From Sphaerosporella brunnea (Eukaryota; Ascomycota; Pezizomycetes; Pezizales; Pyronemataceae), in contig VXIS01000037.1 in NCBI GenBank assembly GCA_008704415.1, positions 62,001 to 126,000 on the forward strand: DNA of 64,000 nucleotides, read 5' to 3'. Every line of letters begins with the position of its first letter. Position 1 is the stretch's first letter. This document shows, one piece after another, positions 47,708 through 59,413 of the stretch. A program made the position numbers and the translations under genes. The notes under the pieces were generated by a model, which made no database searches, was not told the DNA's origin, and worked only from the letters and a program-made list of their open reading frames with translations.

Positions 47708-50251
47708 ATGGCTCCTCTCGCCCTGACCGAAAACGGTCGCAAAAAGTTCACCGGAAATGTCACTATGTACGAGGAGATCTATCGCTACCGGCAGCGGGTT
47801 TTTCTTGTGCGTAATGTCAATGCCGTCCTGGACATGTCGAACAAGCAGAAGAGGCTCCGTCAGACAACGATGGAGCTTGACACATCAGGTGAACACGATG
47901 AACGCAGCCCGTCAGTAGCAACGCAACCACGGCCACGCAAGACAATTGGACAAATCTGGAATGACCTTCAACCTGCAAAACCTGCGCCAGGGAGTCGATC
48001 TGAGTCGCGCCTTCGTGTAATTGTCAATTACCTAAAGCGATCTCGTCAACCGACTCCTCGGCATGTGCCTTTCCCTGTCCGACGTTCGTACCCCGATTTT
48101 ATCTGTCATTTACCGTATCGTTGTTCTGACGGTGATTGCAGATGGCACATCGTTTACATGCCGTGTGAAACTTACTATCTGGTACCTACAAAACGGAACT
48201 GCGACCGAAGATCCCGGTATTGAAGAGCAGCTGCTCTGCGAAAGCGAAACCTGTACAGTCTCTATCGATGACGATGAGTCCGCCACAATAGAGATGGACG
48301 ATTGGTTCGTAATCAAGCATGGGAAACTTTGTGTCCAGTTACAGGACGCCTTCGGGCGGTATGATTTTCGAATGGCTGCCGGATATCGCTACGAGCTGTG
48401 TTTGTCGTCTATTGATGAAAACAGATCGTGGCCTCCATTCAGTGCATGGCCACCACCAACAATGCAGCGCTCCCATCCGGCCGCAAACTCTGATCCCGTG
48501 AAAGTGGAATTGGTTGTCAGGATTGATGCACCTGGGGGCAGGACGCCAAGCCTGTCAGAGCATAAAGCTTTTTTTAGGATCCCCGGGTCTAGCGAGATGA
48601 TACCGGCCAATCTCAGTTTAGGGACCGACTTTGGATGGTATCATCCAGATCATCCTCGGTTCTCCCAAAGCGCGGCAGTGACTCCTCCGAGGCCATTGAC
48701 GCCAGATTCTGCGAGCCCGGCTCTACGTGGAAATCTCACTATTTTAACCTACTACACGTTTTGTGCACCTGTCGAAAACAGTCGAAGCTGGTATGGTCCG
48801 CCAGACTTGAAAGGACAACATTCATTTGGTGTTCTGGGATACGCCTGTGTTTTCTGCGACGGTCGCCAGTTTCCTGATTGTTCATATTTACACTTCCACC
48901 TTGTCACGGCTCATGAGTTGCTTAGCTTCAAGGTGAAATCTAGCGCAAGACCAATGACGGGATTAAGGAGTGGAACCCAGAACCATGATCGATATGTTGA
49001 GGTCATTGTCGATCTTTCCAAAGAAGGTCCTGTCAGAGCAAGCAATGACGTCCCCGACCATCGCGATTTTCGCTGGGTCAGACCTTTGAAGCCCCTTGAT
49101 GTCCAGAGGATCCTCAGAGGAGACTGGAGTTGGCTCAACCAGAAGAAGTCTCCTGGAATCCTAGGCCTTCGCCGTGATGGCACTGAGGAAACGAGTGCTG
49201 TGCTTCCTGAACGAAAAATCGACTGGAAAAATATTCCCGCAATTCCAGAGCGGCAACGACGCAAGTTCCGTGTCAAGAAACCAAGAATGCTAAAACCTAG
49301 GAAGAGGATTTACTTGCGTACACAGTCCAAACGATACATGGAAGTGGGTGAATACCTAAGTGAGAGTGACGATGATGTTGATGAAGAATGGCTCGTCCGT
49401 AAACATGACGAGGTGGGTATTCGCACATGCGAAAACCTTTCGGTTTGGTCTGACTGTAGTGCTATCTTAGACAATCTGTGACTTTGAAGATATCGCCAGT
49501 AACGAGCATGAGTTTATGAAGCTTTGGGATCGCCACATGTTTGAAGAACGGTAAAGACGATATTTCTTTGGTCGTAATCTAACAGCGCTGACAAAACTTT
49601 CATGCAGGATTGTCGCTTATTATCACGTTGGCCCATCCCTCATTCGTTTCGCGCAGAAACACAAAGAGCTCCTTCGGGAGAGTCCATTATTGGTGGAGTT
49701 TTGGAAACACTGTCTTAACCAACTTCAGTTCCGGACTATCGACGCGGAGGCCCTGCGTATGGTCATGGAGGAGATTAAGGGTGGTAAAGAGGAATGGTCT
49801 TCTGTTGGCAAGTCGCAATGGGGACTAGGTATCAACGGACCGTACATACACGACGTCCCATTGGAGGAGTCTCCAGCACAGATGCAAACACCGACGTCCC
49901 GTAAAAAAGGGAAAGGGAAAGCAACCAAGGCAGCCGATGCAATGGACATCGATGAGCCCTCTACCAGAAAGGACCTCGCGGTTGGAGCCAGCAGGGCCAA
50001 AGAGAGTAAAACCGAAATCCAGACTGGAATGTGTAAACAGGAATGCGGAATGCCATGGCACCGGAGCGATATGGTCAGGTGCTGTGGAAAAGTAGGGGTT
50101 TCCCCTTTCTTTCTGACCTTTACTCGTGGTGAATACAGTCTGTTAACTCTTGGGCCAGAACTGCGATGCTACATGGCATCATCGCTCTTGTTACCCAGAT
50201 GAAAAACTGGGACGGTGGGTACAGGGTTGGGTGTGCCCGAAGTGTCGGTAG
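47708..50251 (+). CDS. SUZ12: Polycomb group SUZ12 homologue (PRC2) with C-terminal PHD-like finger
   Basis: Five exons, 47708-48014, 48142-49412, 49471-49550, 49608-50091 and 50159-50251, give 744 residues. SUZ12 is a core PRC2 scaffold supporting H3K27 methylation. Visible landmarks: an N-terminal region VFLVRNVNAVLDMSNKQK; the C2H2 zinc finger near 337-358, CVFCDGRQFPDCSYLHFHLV followed by TAH; and the VEFS box near 518-615, EWLVRKHDETICDFEDIASN then EHEFMKLWDRHMFEERIVAY. The last exons end in a cysteine-rich module (about 693-744): CKQECGMPWHRSDMVRC, then CGKNCDATWHHRSC and WVCPKCR, in the order of PHD ligands. Introns 2-4 restore frame; the third joins FEER to IVAYYHVG. Intron 1 is least certain: donor GTGTAA and acceptor TTGCAG with branch TCTGAC were chosen by frame. 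Start ATG follows CCTTACC. Confidence 0.85.
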
Positions 50252-52698
50252 CGTATATATATTTTTGCTGCGTTTAGATTTGTGGATTTGACTTGCTTGC
50301 TTCCGACGTTACATGTATACATACCAGTACTTCATACATGCATGGTTTTTTTTCATTATTTTTTTCAGTTTATCTATTGCGTGTTGTTTTCCTTACTCTC
50401 GTTTGCAATGTCGTGCAGGCGTACATATTTTTTTTGAGGGGTGTTTTCGCCTTCTTGGCTCTGTATGGATGGTTAGAAACCAGCTTTCGTCGGCTGGTTG
50501 CTGCTTTGGGCCAGCTTCTACGATAACCAGGTAGACATTCGCTTTTCCCTCGTTCTTGAGTTTCACGCAGCTCTGGTGGGTGGGTTATACGAGGCCCCAG
50601 TACTCCACACTTCAATCCCACCCTCACCGAAGTTGCGGGAAAGATTCTCACACAGCGTAGCTAGCAACGGAGCTCAGAGCTGCAAAACTACCTGCACTGG
50701 ACCGAATCTTTTGACCACCATGTTTTTTTTTTTTTTTTTTTTTGGGGGGGGGGGGGGGGCGGAGATCACTCGTTCCTCGCAAGAAAAGTAAGGTCCAGAA
50801 GTGTCCAATCCAGGGAGATTGAGGGTGGTCTCTGTGAGCTGGCGGTCGTTCCTGCTAGGATGGGGCGGGGTTTTCTCTACTTTTGGCAACATCTACACCG
50901 CGGGTGGCTTGAAGGTTGTAATATCGTAATGGTCAAGAAGCAATTGAATGAGTCTCAAAAGGCGGCTGGAAAAACACTCGGATCACTCTTCAGCCCAGCG
51001 AGACAAGATTCGATCTCAGCACTCCACCCCACCCCCTAATCCTCCGCCCCATCCTCCAGCGCCTACTCACTCACTGAGAACTTGATATGCAAGGGACGAG
51101 CTTTTGAACGCCGCGGCGGCGCAAGTTAACTTGAGCGAGCAGCTCTTACTTGGATGGTGGACCTCACAGTCTTTTGACCCTGGAGGAGCGACTACACCGC
51201 GCAGGCAGCTGCTGGAAGATAAACACCCCCACAAGCGATCCCGGGGTGTTTATCAAGAAGACTTTGGTTGACAAAGTTGCAATTGGTGGCAAGGGCAGGA
51301 GCAAAGCCTGCTTACGGCGTTGACGAACTCCCCGGGGTGGAAATAGGTCGATAGATCGTATCTCTAGAAGCATCACCACTGGAATTAAACCCTCCCCCCC
51401 CCTCCCCAATATTTATTGTATCGGGACCGGACGTTGCCAGGTAGGTTGTGGCTCCATCGTGATGCCAAGCCTTTTCCGATGCCCAAGTTGGTTGACATTG
51501 GGTGGACAGAGATTATATATATAATGAGGGCGATGGGCCAATGGACCCTTCATTATAACTCTTTGGTGTAACATCGTCGTATTGGGCACTTTCGACACTG
51601 CGACTCGAGTACTCGGGCCACGGGAGGTGTCAAGACTTGGATTATGGCAGCGAAGTGTCTAGTCAGTAAGTAAGCACCGACCTACTTAGAGTAGCTCTTG
51701 AAGAGAACGTAGAAGCGGGGTGAGAAAAAGTGACCAGCTTTCGACAGGCGGAGAGAGCGGCGTGTTCGAAATTCCAAGCTCTGATTGTGACCGTGGACGG
51801 GTGAGGCAGAAGGAAACAGTTTACAGAATCTAACGCTATGTTCCAAGTGTTTTCAATGGTACATTCTATTCTGTGGTGGTGGTGGTTTGTTTGCGCAAGT
51901 TTTCAGGTATGAGAGCATTTGAAAACCTCATGACAAGCATTCTACAGAACCTACCCCCGAGTTCTTGATGTGGAGCCTCAAGCCAGCGGATCTGTCGAGC
52001 CTGCACAAACCTGCTAACAGCATTCTGCTATCTTCTCGGAAATATATTAGCCACCAGATCTGTGTTTTTGTTGCCGTGTTTTAGGGAGGACCGGATTGTA
52101 ATGGATCACCAAAAGACATACGCGCGTGTGAGGAATTCGAAAGGTGGTGCGTTTGCAAAGCGATCTGGATTATTGGAGTAGTGGGGATCCCGGAGACTCC
52201 GAAGAAGATACTGCAAAACAAAAGCCAGTGGAATTTAGAAAAATTTCCACGGAGGGTCAAGCACCCAAGTCCCAGGTCAAGTAACAAACATTGGGCTGGT
52301 AAGCAAGTCACTTCAGGATAGTTGAGATTCTTTGGCGGCAAACAAGGTCCGCAGCTTCTCAGAGACGGGGGAGCATGGAAGACGACCACCAGAGAGCGGG
52401 ATGCCAGCGGGAATGCCGTATTGGAACGGCGTCGTTGCCACTAGCAGATCCATTGTTAATAGGCGTTATGGGAATTAGAACGCGTTAGCGGCAGAAGTTG
52501 AGGTGCGTGCTGGCTTCACAATACATCTACTGCGGCTAACCGATGTGCGAGTTGCCCTAAGCAGAGAGGTTCCGCGCTGACATTGCGCACGCACATAGGG
52601 CTTCTGCACCTAGGGCTTCCGCACAACCCTAGTTAGGCCAGGCAAGGACTTAAGGAAATAACCCCCCTTCTCCTTCTACTCCCCCGAAGAACACACTA
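50252..52698. other. Intergenic region after SUZ12
   Basis: No gene is supported over 2.4 kb. It contains a T-then-G homopolymer (20 T then 17 G, about 50722-50759), T-rich sequence near 50346-50370 and TATATATA at 51516-51524. Near 52598-52640 the short sequence AGGGCTTCTGCAC is followed by the near copy AGGGCTTCCGCAC. Weak open frames here show no family. Confidence 0.4.
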
Positions 52699-53756
52699 AT
52701 GGACGACTTCTTCAGCTCAATCCTCTATCCTCGAACTACCTACACTATGAAAAACACCTACCACTCAAAGAGGTGCACCCTTCGCCTCAAACAATCGTCG
52801 TTAGCGGGTTGTTTGGCCTCATGTCCTGTGGAGCAACTCAAACCGACTCGATGGACCTACAGACAGCTTATTCTGCTTAACATCACCGTCCGCACCGGCG
52901 CCTACACGACTGGAAAGCGTGGTTCACTATGTCCAGAATATGCGCTCTCTCCCCTCCTCGCCGCGGCACGCACAACTACCTTCCCGTCCCGTGACAGTCC
53001 TCAAAACTGGAATATAAAGTACGCTGCGTATAACCTTCATCGACTAGAGATATCTGCCGAAGCGTACGAAAAGACGTCTCGCGCAGAGCTGGCATTTATG
53101 GCCATGAGCTTCGCTCGTTCAGTGATTTCAGACCTGGCCGAATTGTCTCTCTTGCGGTTTTCGATGACTCTCGAAAGGTATACCACCGGTGCTCCCCATC
53201 TCGTGGTTCCGTAATGTGAGGCTGACTGTGCAATAGGTTTCTACTTCGCCATCCAAAGCTTGGGGAGGCTACGTGGTATCCAGACACAGTGTTGTGGTCC
53301 CCGGCGATAAAATCCCCGATCGCCAAGACACCATTGCTTGCGCTGGCCTTTATCGACTGGCCTACTTCTGATTTCGCCAAAGAAGCTGCGTACTTGATCT
53401 CCCTCGCGCAGATAAAGTTCTGCGGCGATGAAGATGTGGAGTCGTGCTGTCCGAGACTGTTGGTGACTCACCGCGAGAGGGCTTACCTACTCGAGATGCC
53501 GATCACCAGGGGCGATCTCAAAGAAAGGGAAAACTTGCCCTGGAACTATTCCCAAAAGCCTTCCCGGACGTTGGTTGTCAACGTTGTCGGAAGATGGAAT
53601 TTAAGATTCGAGGAGGACCGCGTGCAGTTCGTGTCAGATATGGCTAGCATCATGGCAGACTTGGAGGACGAAGAGGATCTACCCTCCGATGTGGAAATGT
53701 TGTCAGAAGACGAGGATATGGACGTGGATACCGAGACAGAGGTTGACGAGCCTTGA
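52699..53756 (+). CDS. Unrecognised fungal protein with acidic C-terminus
   Basis: Two exons, 52699-53177 and 53237-53756, give 332 residues. The intron (donor GTATAC, acceptor AATAG) splits an Arg codon and joins RFSMTLER to FLLRHPKLGEATW, a plausible continuous domain. The N-terminus has basic residues and many Ser/Thr. The middle contains WDTV-like aromatic stretches (YPDTVLWSPAIKSPIAKTPL) and LAFIDWPTSDFAKEAAYLIS. The end is a strongly acidic run (DLEDEEDLPSDVEMLSEDED). No signal peptide or membrane segment is evident. No family was recognised, and the gene lies in the accessory block, so a lineage-specific gene is likely. Confidence 0.6.
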
Positions 53757-54207
53757 TCGAAAGAAGAAAGCGGATAGGCGCCCTTTGGAACCGAATGCGC
53801 CAATAGAACATCAAAAGATCATAGGAACTTTTTTACTCGGAAAATCCAGTTTCAACTGTCTGCAAGAGGTTATACAGCTTAAACCCTCATAAGCGGCCTT
53901 GGTACCATTCTTTACAACCCTCCACATATTCATGCATGGATGCTCTCTATCCCTTTCTTTGTAGGTACTGTGGACACAATTGCATTGATATGGCTGATGA
54001 GAAAGGTCGCTAACCTATTTCCCAGTACATATGTGACAATAAACGAAGCCAGCTGCTTCATTCTCATTAAACTTGTGTCCCTATTGAAACCGGACTTGAA
54101 TGGCCCTTTGAATCTCTCAGCGTGCAACCTGACCAGAGGTGCTCAAAACCACGCCCAACTTAGCTCCAAAAGCTTGCCAATCGACTCTTAACTCCTTACC
54201 AGCCACC
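53757..54207. other. Short intergenic region
   Basis: About 450 bp between two unrecognised genes. No repeat, regulatory site or extra gene could be supported. Confidence 0.4.
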
Positions 54208-54597
54208 ATGTCTTCAAACCCATATCTTCTCTTCTTTCGTGCCTACTCCATCCTCCACGCTGACCTGGTGAACCTCAAAAAGGCATATAGTGAAGCATAT
54301 GATGATTCCCTCCGCGACCTGCTGCGCGAGAACTTGGGGATCACCCTGCAGCAACTATCTGCTAGTAGGTGTCCTAACGCAGGTGCCGATCCAGTTCAAT
54401 TACTCCTTCGAGCGGTCGAGGTTGATTCCAGCTCGGGAGTCGCGCTGGCACCGAGCCAAGGACTGGTGGACGGAGGGGCCGAAGACACTGGCGCGGTGGT
54501 GGTGCTTTCGGCCGTCGGCGCGGTGCTGCGGGAGTTAAATGAGAAGGAGGTGCCTTTGCTGACGCTGGAAGCTGCCAAGTCGTATCTCCGTGAATAG
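54208..54597 (+). CDS. Small unrecognised protein
   Basis: A single exon of 129 residues starting in a favourable context (CCACCATG). It begins MSSNPYLLFFRAYSILHADL with a helical segment, then VNLKKAYSEAYDDSLRDLLR, and a later Val/Ala/Gly-rich part (GAVVVLSAVGAVLRELNEKE). No family is recognised. It could be a lineage-specific gene; the hydrophobic C-terminal part might be membrane-related. Confidence 0.5.
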   Translation: MSSNPYLLFFRAYSILHADLVNLKKAYSEAYDDSLRDLLRENLGITLQQLSASRCPNAGADPVQLLLRAVEVDSSSGVALAPSQGLVDGGAEDTGAVVVLSAVGAVLRELNEKEVPLLTLEAAKSYLRE

Positions 54598-54739
54598 TGC
54601 TGGGGGCTACGTGGTGGAAACAGGCGGAGGATAGAGTATCCGTCCTATCAGCATGAGGTTACAATAGCTATTGCTGTAACACGCTTGGTAGAACTGCAGG
54701 TGATCACCATGTGTGACTGGCAGCCTGAAATTCTTGACC

Positions 54740-54994
54740 CAGTGTTGGCAGTAGCCAGCCAGCCGGGCTGGCTGCGTTAGGCTGCGTTGGGCTGATCAAA
54801 AAGCCCGGCTGGCGTTTTGACTCGCAGCCCGACCGGCGGGCTGTGGGCTGCACCAGCTGTCATGGCGGTGTTGCTCTGGTAGGCAGACGAATAATGAACC
54901 ACGCGCTTGTTGCTTCGCTGGATAGCACTCTGCACATTTTAGATACAAAGACGCAGCCGGCTCGGGCTGTTTGGGCCGGCGACTGAGAACACTG
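54740..54994. mobile_element. hAT-type MITE, copy 4, longer variant
   Basis: A 255-bp element with ends CAGTGTTGGCAGTAGCCAGCC and, on the other strand, CAGTGTTCTCAGTCGCCGGCC. The flanking 8-mers TCTTGACC and CCATAACC match at five of eight positions, consistent with an eroded target duplication. GGCTGGCT-rich like the other copies, with extra internal sequence. Confidence 0.7.
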
Positions 54995-55380
54995 CCATAA
55001 CCTCACAGAACACTGTTACCGCACTGCACCTTGTAGCTAAGGACGCGACAATATCTTCACTTTCAGCACTTGCACGAATAAATTGTCTGTTCCGGCGCAG
55101 GCGAACCATCAGAAGACGCCGGGTTTAAGGGAACCGACGAGATGGGAAAGCACTTCGCTTTCTCGGCCTCACCTCCTGTTGATGGCCAAAAATAGATCAT
55201 ACGCACTAGCGGCGCCTTAATGGGGATGTTTTTACAAAGGGGTAAGGATTTGAACTGTTCCGGGGTTTTGGGTATACTGTACCGGATAGCACAGTGACGC
55301 AATTTTTTTCTTTGGCGGGTTGCAGCAGTTCTCTCACGCGGGTACGCTCGTCAGGACTTACGAAGGATGGTAAGGTCTGC

Positions 55381-55391
55381 GGTTCGAATCC
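55381..55391 (+). other. Isolated box-B-like sequence
   Basis: GGTTCGAATCC is a perfect Pol III box B, but the surrounding sequence does not fold as a tRNA (only three of five T-arm pairs) and no box A was found. Probably a relic or chance. Confidence 0.3.
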
Positions 55392-56005
55392 GATGATACA
55401 CGGGTCTTTCTATCTTCCTTTCATTCATTTTGCAATGGTGCCGAAATGTTGTGAAGTAAATATTGCTCGCTGCCTCCAGGGAAATAAGCAACGTTGGTTC
55501 AAGTGAAAAGGGGCTGGCGTGAGCTCAAAGTTCGATGACGGTGGTAAAAACAGCGACATGTACAGTGCGCGAGTCCAAATCAACGAACGCATCTTGTGGG
55601 GGTCGATGTTGATCTCACTACCGATCAGCCAACCTGTTTAACGCAGCATCGAAGTCGTGAAGAAGCAGCGCAGGCACCCCGCCGCGCAGTCATAGCACTC
55701 GTGGTAACACAGCTAGGCTCTGCCGAGGGGTACTGGAATCGAGAAGCCAAGGGCGCTGGGATAATGCATCTCGTAATTGCTATCGGTTACTGTATCGTAG
55801 TAACCTTTTTCCGATGGTTCGATCGTCTCCTCATAGTCAGGGACAACAAAACTTACACGTCTGTTGGAAGAAGTGCAAAAGATCGACCAGCGCCCGAGGA
55901 CCTTCCGGGTAAGTAACGGAAGTCTCTACGCTGTGGGATCGGTCCCCAAGCTTGCTAGGCTTGTAGCCCCGGGGAAGTCGGGTAACTGCCGATGAACCTA
56001 CCGAT

Positions 56006-56086
56006 TTCACCGGGACTTGAACCGTCAACCTTCCTCGCTCGGACTGGTTTCATTTAGGAGCGTCCCCCCAACTACACCACGAGTAT
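56006..56086 (-). other. tRNA-like relic (box A and box B, minus strand)
   Basis: On the minus strand, TGGTGTAGTTGG (56079-56068) is close to box A and GGTTCAAGTCC (56023-56013) to box B, about 45 bases apart, a tRNA-like spacing. The T-arm and acceptor arms pair poorly, so it is unlikely to be a functional tRNA. It may be a decayed tRNA gene or a SINE head. Confidence 0.4.
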
Positions 56087-57559
56087 ATGGGTTAAAATTG
56101 TATCTGTGAGGAAGGACATGTACCGTGGAGCCCAAGTGTAGGACAACCAAGCAACCTGGCCGCTTGCGTGATCATCGCTATATAACTCTACCACGCACAG
56201 CATCACGAACGCGGGGAAATCAAGGCAAAGATACGCTTCAGTGGTGGGAAGGTCTAAATATATACGGGGCAGCTGCAGTGTGTTTACATCCGGTAAGGAC
56301 ATCTTGTATTTTCGTCGCACCCCATAACTCTAAGGTCTCATTTTCCACGAGATCTTGGACCATCTCCCACTGCATCCCGATGGAGCTCAAGACACTTGAG
56401 CCAGCTAGCGAGCCTAACTGACTATGGCGGGCAAATCGTGGTCTCTTTGTTCAAACCATCATCTGTCGATGGCTCCGGGTCTGCGTATATGGCTTTATAT
56501 TCACTCACGGCCCTCGATCAACGGCGGCCTCCATTATTGGCGTTCGCTGCTTTAGTTAGGCGTTACTTCTAGAACCATATGGTCTCCATCCAAATTCCGT
56601 CACTGAGTAGCGCTGCTATGTGCACCCCCTAAATCCTAGGATCCAGTACCTACCAGCGGCGCTGAGTCTATTATATACCTCTGACGGGGCGATTATCACA
56701 AGTGCTAGGGTCCTCAGCGACGGCGAAACTTCACGATGTGCTTTTTGTCACCCTTCTCTTTGGTCCCATGCTCGAGCCTGGGACTTACGCCGAATAGGAT
56801 GAGACTGAGGAGGTTCGTAGAGAAGCGCAGTGTCTCCCATCACGATTACCAGGGAATTATGTGCCCACAACTGTGGTTTATGGTGCCCCTCATATGTAGT
56901 TATGTATGGTTGGGTACAAAACCCTCTCGATCAGCGTGGCTATTTTGTCAGCTTTTTGCTGTGTCTGCTCCCGCTTGCTCGCGGTGGGTATCGGCAAGCA
57001 CGGTGGCGATGAACGTGCACCATCAAATCAGCAAGTATTTTCAGTCGGAGCCACACGCTCCCTCCGACCTCGAACCAGAGGGGTTGGCCTTTATCGTGTG
57101 GGTTATGGCCGGTCGACGTTTCAACCTCACGTCATCAAATCACCCTCTTCATAGGTTGTATTGCTTGGTTTGCTGGAGCCTTTCATTTCTTTGTCCTTGT
57201 CACTTGTTCAGTTGCCGGTGTTGTTTGGTTTTGTATTCCCTTCAATTGTCTTTGCAGGGGTGTTGTAGTTGTACCCTTGGCGGGGTGGGGGTTTCCAGCG
57301 GCGTTATGGGGAGCGCTCCGCTTGTTATGACACGCAATACCATGTGCTCGTCGAAAGTCGCTTCGATTTGATTAGATTTGTTTTGGCTCTCCGCATGGAA
57401 TGTTGTTTTTGTCATCACCGAATTAATCTCCTTCTCCGTTTTCGCGAGTTTTTGACTAGGCCGGGAACTGTGACATCGCAGGTGCGTGTCTCTTCCAGCT
57501 ACCAACACCACGCCCCATCACCGCAGCAATAATATGCCGAGAACGCCTGAATTTTAAGC

Positions 57560-58000
57560 GCGAGAGGACCTAGAAGCATCAGTTCACGATGAGGATGAGC
57601 CGCTAGACTACGATTCACTTACTGGAGGGAGTGGAGTTGGGGGAATTCCATTGTGGACTTTGGGTTCGGAGTCGCCGCCACTGGCAGTGGAGGAAGCGCT
57701 GGCCTGGAGGGAAATTTTGGAGGCTCTGGGGACCGCGAAAGTGGTGATGTGGATGGTGAAACTTGAATGGACGACGGCGAAGGTGAAATGGACGACGATG
57801 ATGCCGGCGCCGATGCCGAGGTGAGTTTAGTGAAGCCGTCCCATAAGATTTAAATATAAGTAACTAACCCACAAACAGAATGCCCCTCTCGAGTCTCTCC
57901 CAGTGGTGGATGCATACAATCCACCGGTGTTACCTCCTTGTCCACATTGTCAACCGCCACACCATGACAAGGTACAGGCAGTACGAATTTGGCGATAGCG
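57560..58000 (+). pseudogene. Possible decayed coding sequence
   Basis: Coding-like but interrupted. One frame reads Gly/Ser/Asp-rich sequence (SGGSAGLEGNFGGSGDRESG) then meets a TGA before GEGEMDDDDAGADAE. A plausible GTGAGT donor follows, and after an ACAG acceptor comes NAPLESLPVVDAYNPPVLPP and CPHC. No upstream start is clear. It may be a remnant of a gene, or a chance open stretch. Confidence 0.28.
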
Positions 58001-58585
58001 ACCACCAAATCTTCAGAATGATTGGCGACCAATCATTTTCTTTATGGTCCTGTGGGAGAACGCTGAATTTGAGCTCATTGCTACTCTCCCCCCCACCCTT
58101 ACGCGTCTGAATTCCTAACAGTTAAACCTAGAAAACCTACCAAGCAATGTTCTTGTCAAATGGCGTTGTGTAAAACATTCTGTTCACCAGATTGAAGTAG
58201 ATACAAAGAGGAATATAATTGGTTGCAGGCCGCGATGAGCGGCTTTCATGTAGTTGCTGTTTTTTCTCATGGTCGGGCTGTATTCTATTGAGCAAGCGCA
58301 AGCGCGCAATACAAGTGTCTCTGTGTCACCTCAAAAATTACCCTACTCAAACGTCGCGAAATCCGGCGCCGGAGAAGGGGATGGCATCGAACTGGGTTAT
58401 GAGCGACATCGAATCCCACTCGCTTCTGCGCGTTTATATTCATGCCACTAATGGTAAAGAAAGACGGCGTGTATATTTTGTGAAGGCTCAGTTACGTTTT
58501 ACGGTAGCAAGCCCATTCCTGACCCAATCCCAGAGGTTCTCGAAGTAAAACCACCAACATCTTAAAACTTCAACCCGAAAGATTG

Positions 58586-59400
58586 CTAGTCCTCAGGAAA
58601 AAGCAGGCGTAAAAGATCCACCAAAGTCTTTCGCTTCTTCTCAGGAGACTGCTCGTTGGGTCCCTCACCTGGATGGCGGCGTTTCGGAGGGGTAGTTGAC
58701 ACGCTGTAGGGCTTGATTTCGTCTATGTCCGACTCTAATCTCTATATTAGCTCAGTTCAATCAAAGAACACAGGCCGCACCGACGTACCGTCCTGGGTTC
58801 CCTCCTCCGTGAGGCTCTGGGCCGACGTCGCACTCGTGTAGGACGAGCCAGTGCCATGCGAGTAACAACTCTTCAGATCAGACATCTTGAGAGGTGTCAA
58901 ATCAAGCTCCGAAGAGCCAGTGACACTCCTGGAAGATGAGCCGGAGAGGGTGTCGTTACTCTTCTCGTAACCGCTGTTGGTTGCACCGTTGTTCAGGTCA
59001 AAGATGATGTCTTTAAGCGTCTCATCGCTAATTGTGGCAAGGTGCTTTAGCAGTCTACGGAGAAGACGGCGCCGTTTTCTCTGCTTCTCTCTTACATTCG
59101 CATAGTTGCGAATCGCTCTCCTGCGGTGGAAATCGAGAGTGTGCGTTCCCCTCTTTCCTCCCTGATTGACGGGCTCGTCAGGGAGGCGGCGCATACAGCG
59201 GGGAATGCCTGGAGACTCGGGCGGCAGAGAGCTGATGCTGCTGTAAGAAAAGACCGAAAGACTCTCGCTAACCCCAATCGGAGACTACTCGTATGATCCA
59301 ACTATTAGCAAGATCCGTCGCCATTAACAGTGCAGAATGAGTTAGGAGTACACACATGCTCCTCGTAGCTGTCGATGAGACGTCTGGGGTGTTTCGGCAT
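58586..59400 (-). CDS. Basic protein of unknown function
   Basis: Three exons, 59400-59354, 59240-58789 and 58734-58586, give 215 residues. Each junction restores frame: exon 1 ends RRLIDSYEEHV, exon 2 begins SISSLPPESPGIPRCMRRLP, and exon 3 encodes ESDIDEIKPYSVSTTPPKRR and ends LVDLLRLLFPED. Introns are GTGTAC...TACAG and GTACGT...ATTAG. The middle is very basic and helical (NYANVREKQRKRRRLLRRLL then KHLATISDETLKDIIFDLNN), followed by a Ser/Thr-rich part and a second basic patch (PEKKRKTLVD). The pattern suggests a nuclear protein, but no family was recognised. The consistency of three exons supports a real gene. Confidence 0.6.
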
Positions 59401-59413
59401 GATGAAGTACTGA

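Larger units (their letters stand above)
54598..58585. other. Gene-poor accessory stretch with a MITE and relics
   Basis: Four kilobases with no intact gene. It contains hAT-type MITE copy 4, tRNA-like box B motifs near 55.4 kb and 56.0 kb, and a possible decayed coding sequence near 57.6-58.0 kb. The remaining sequence shows nothing recognisable. Confidence 0.5.

Noticed and set aside
56006..56086. Functional tRNA gene
   Set aside because: Box A and box B are present but the acceptor and T-arm do not pair, so it was kept only as a relic.
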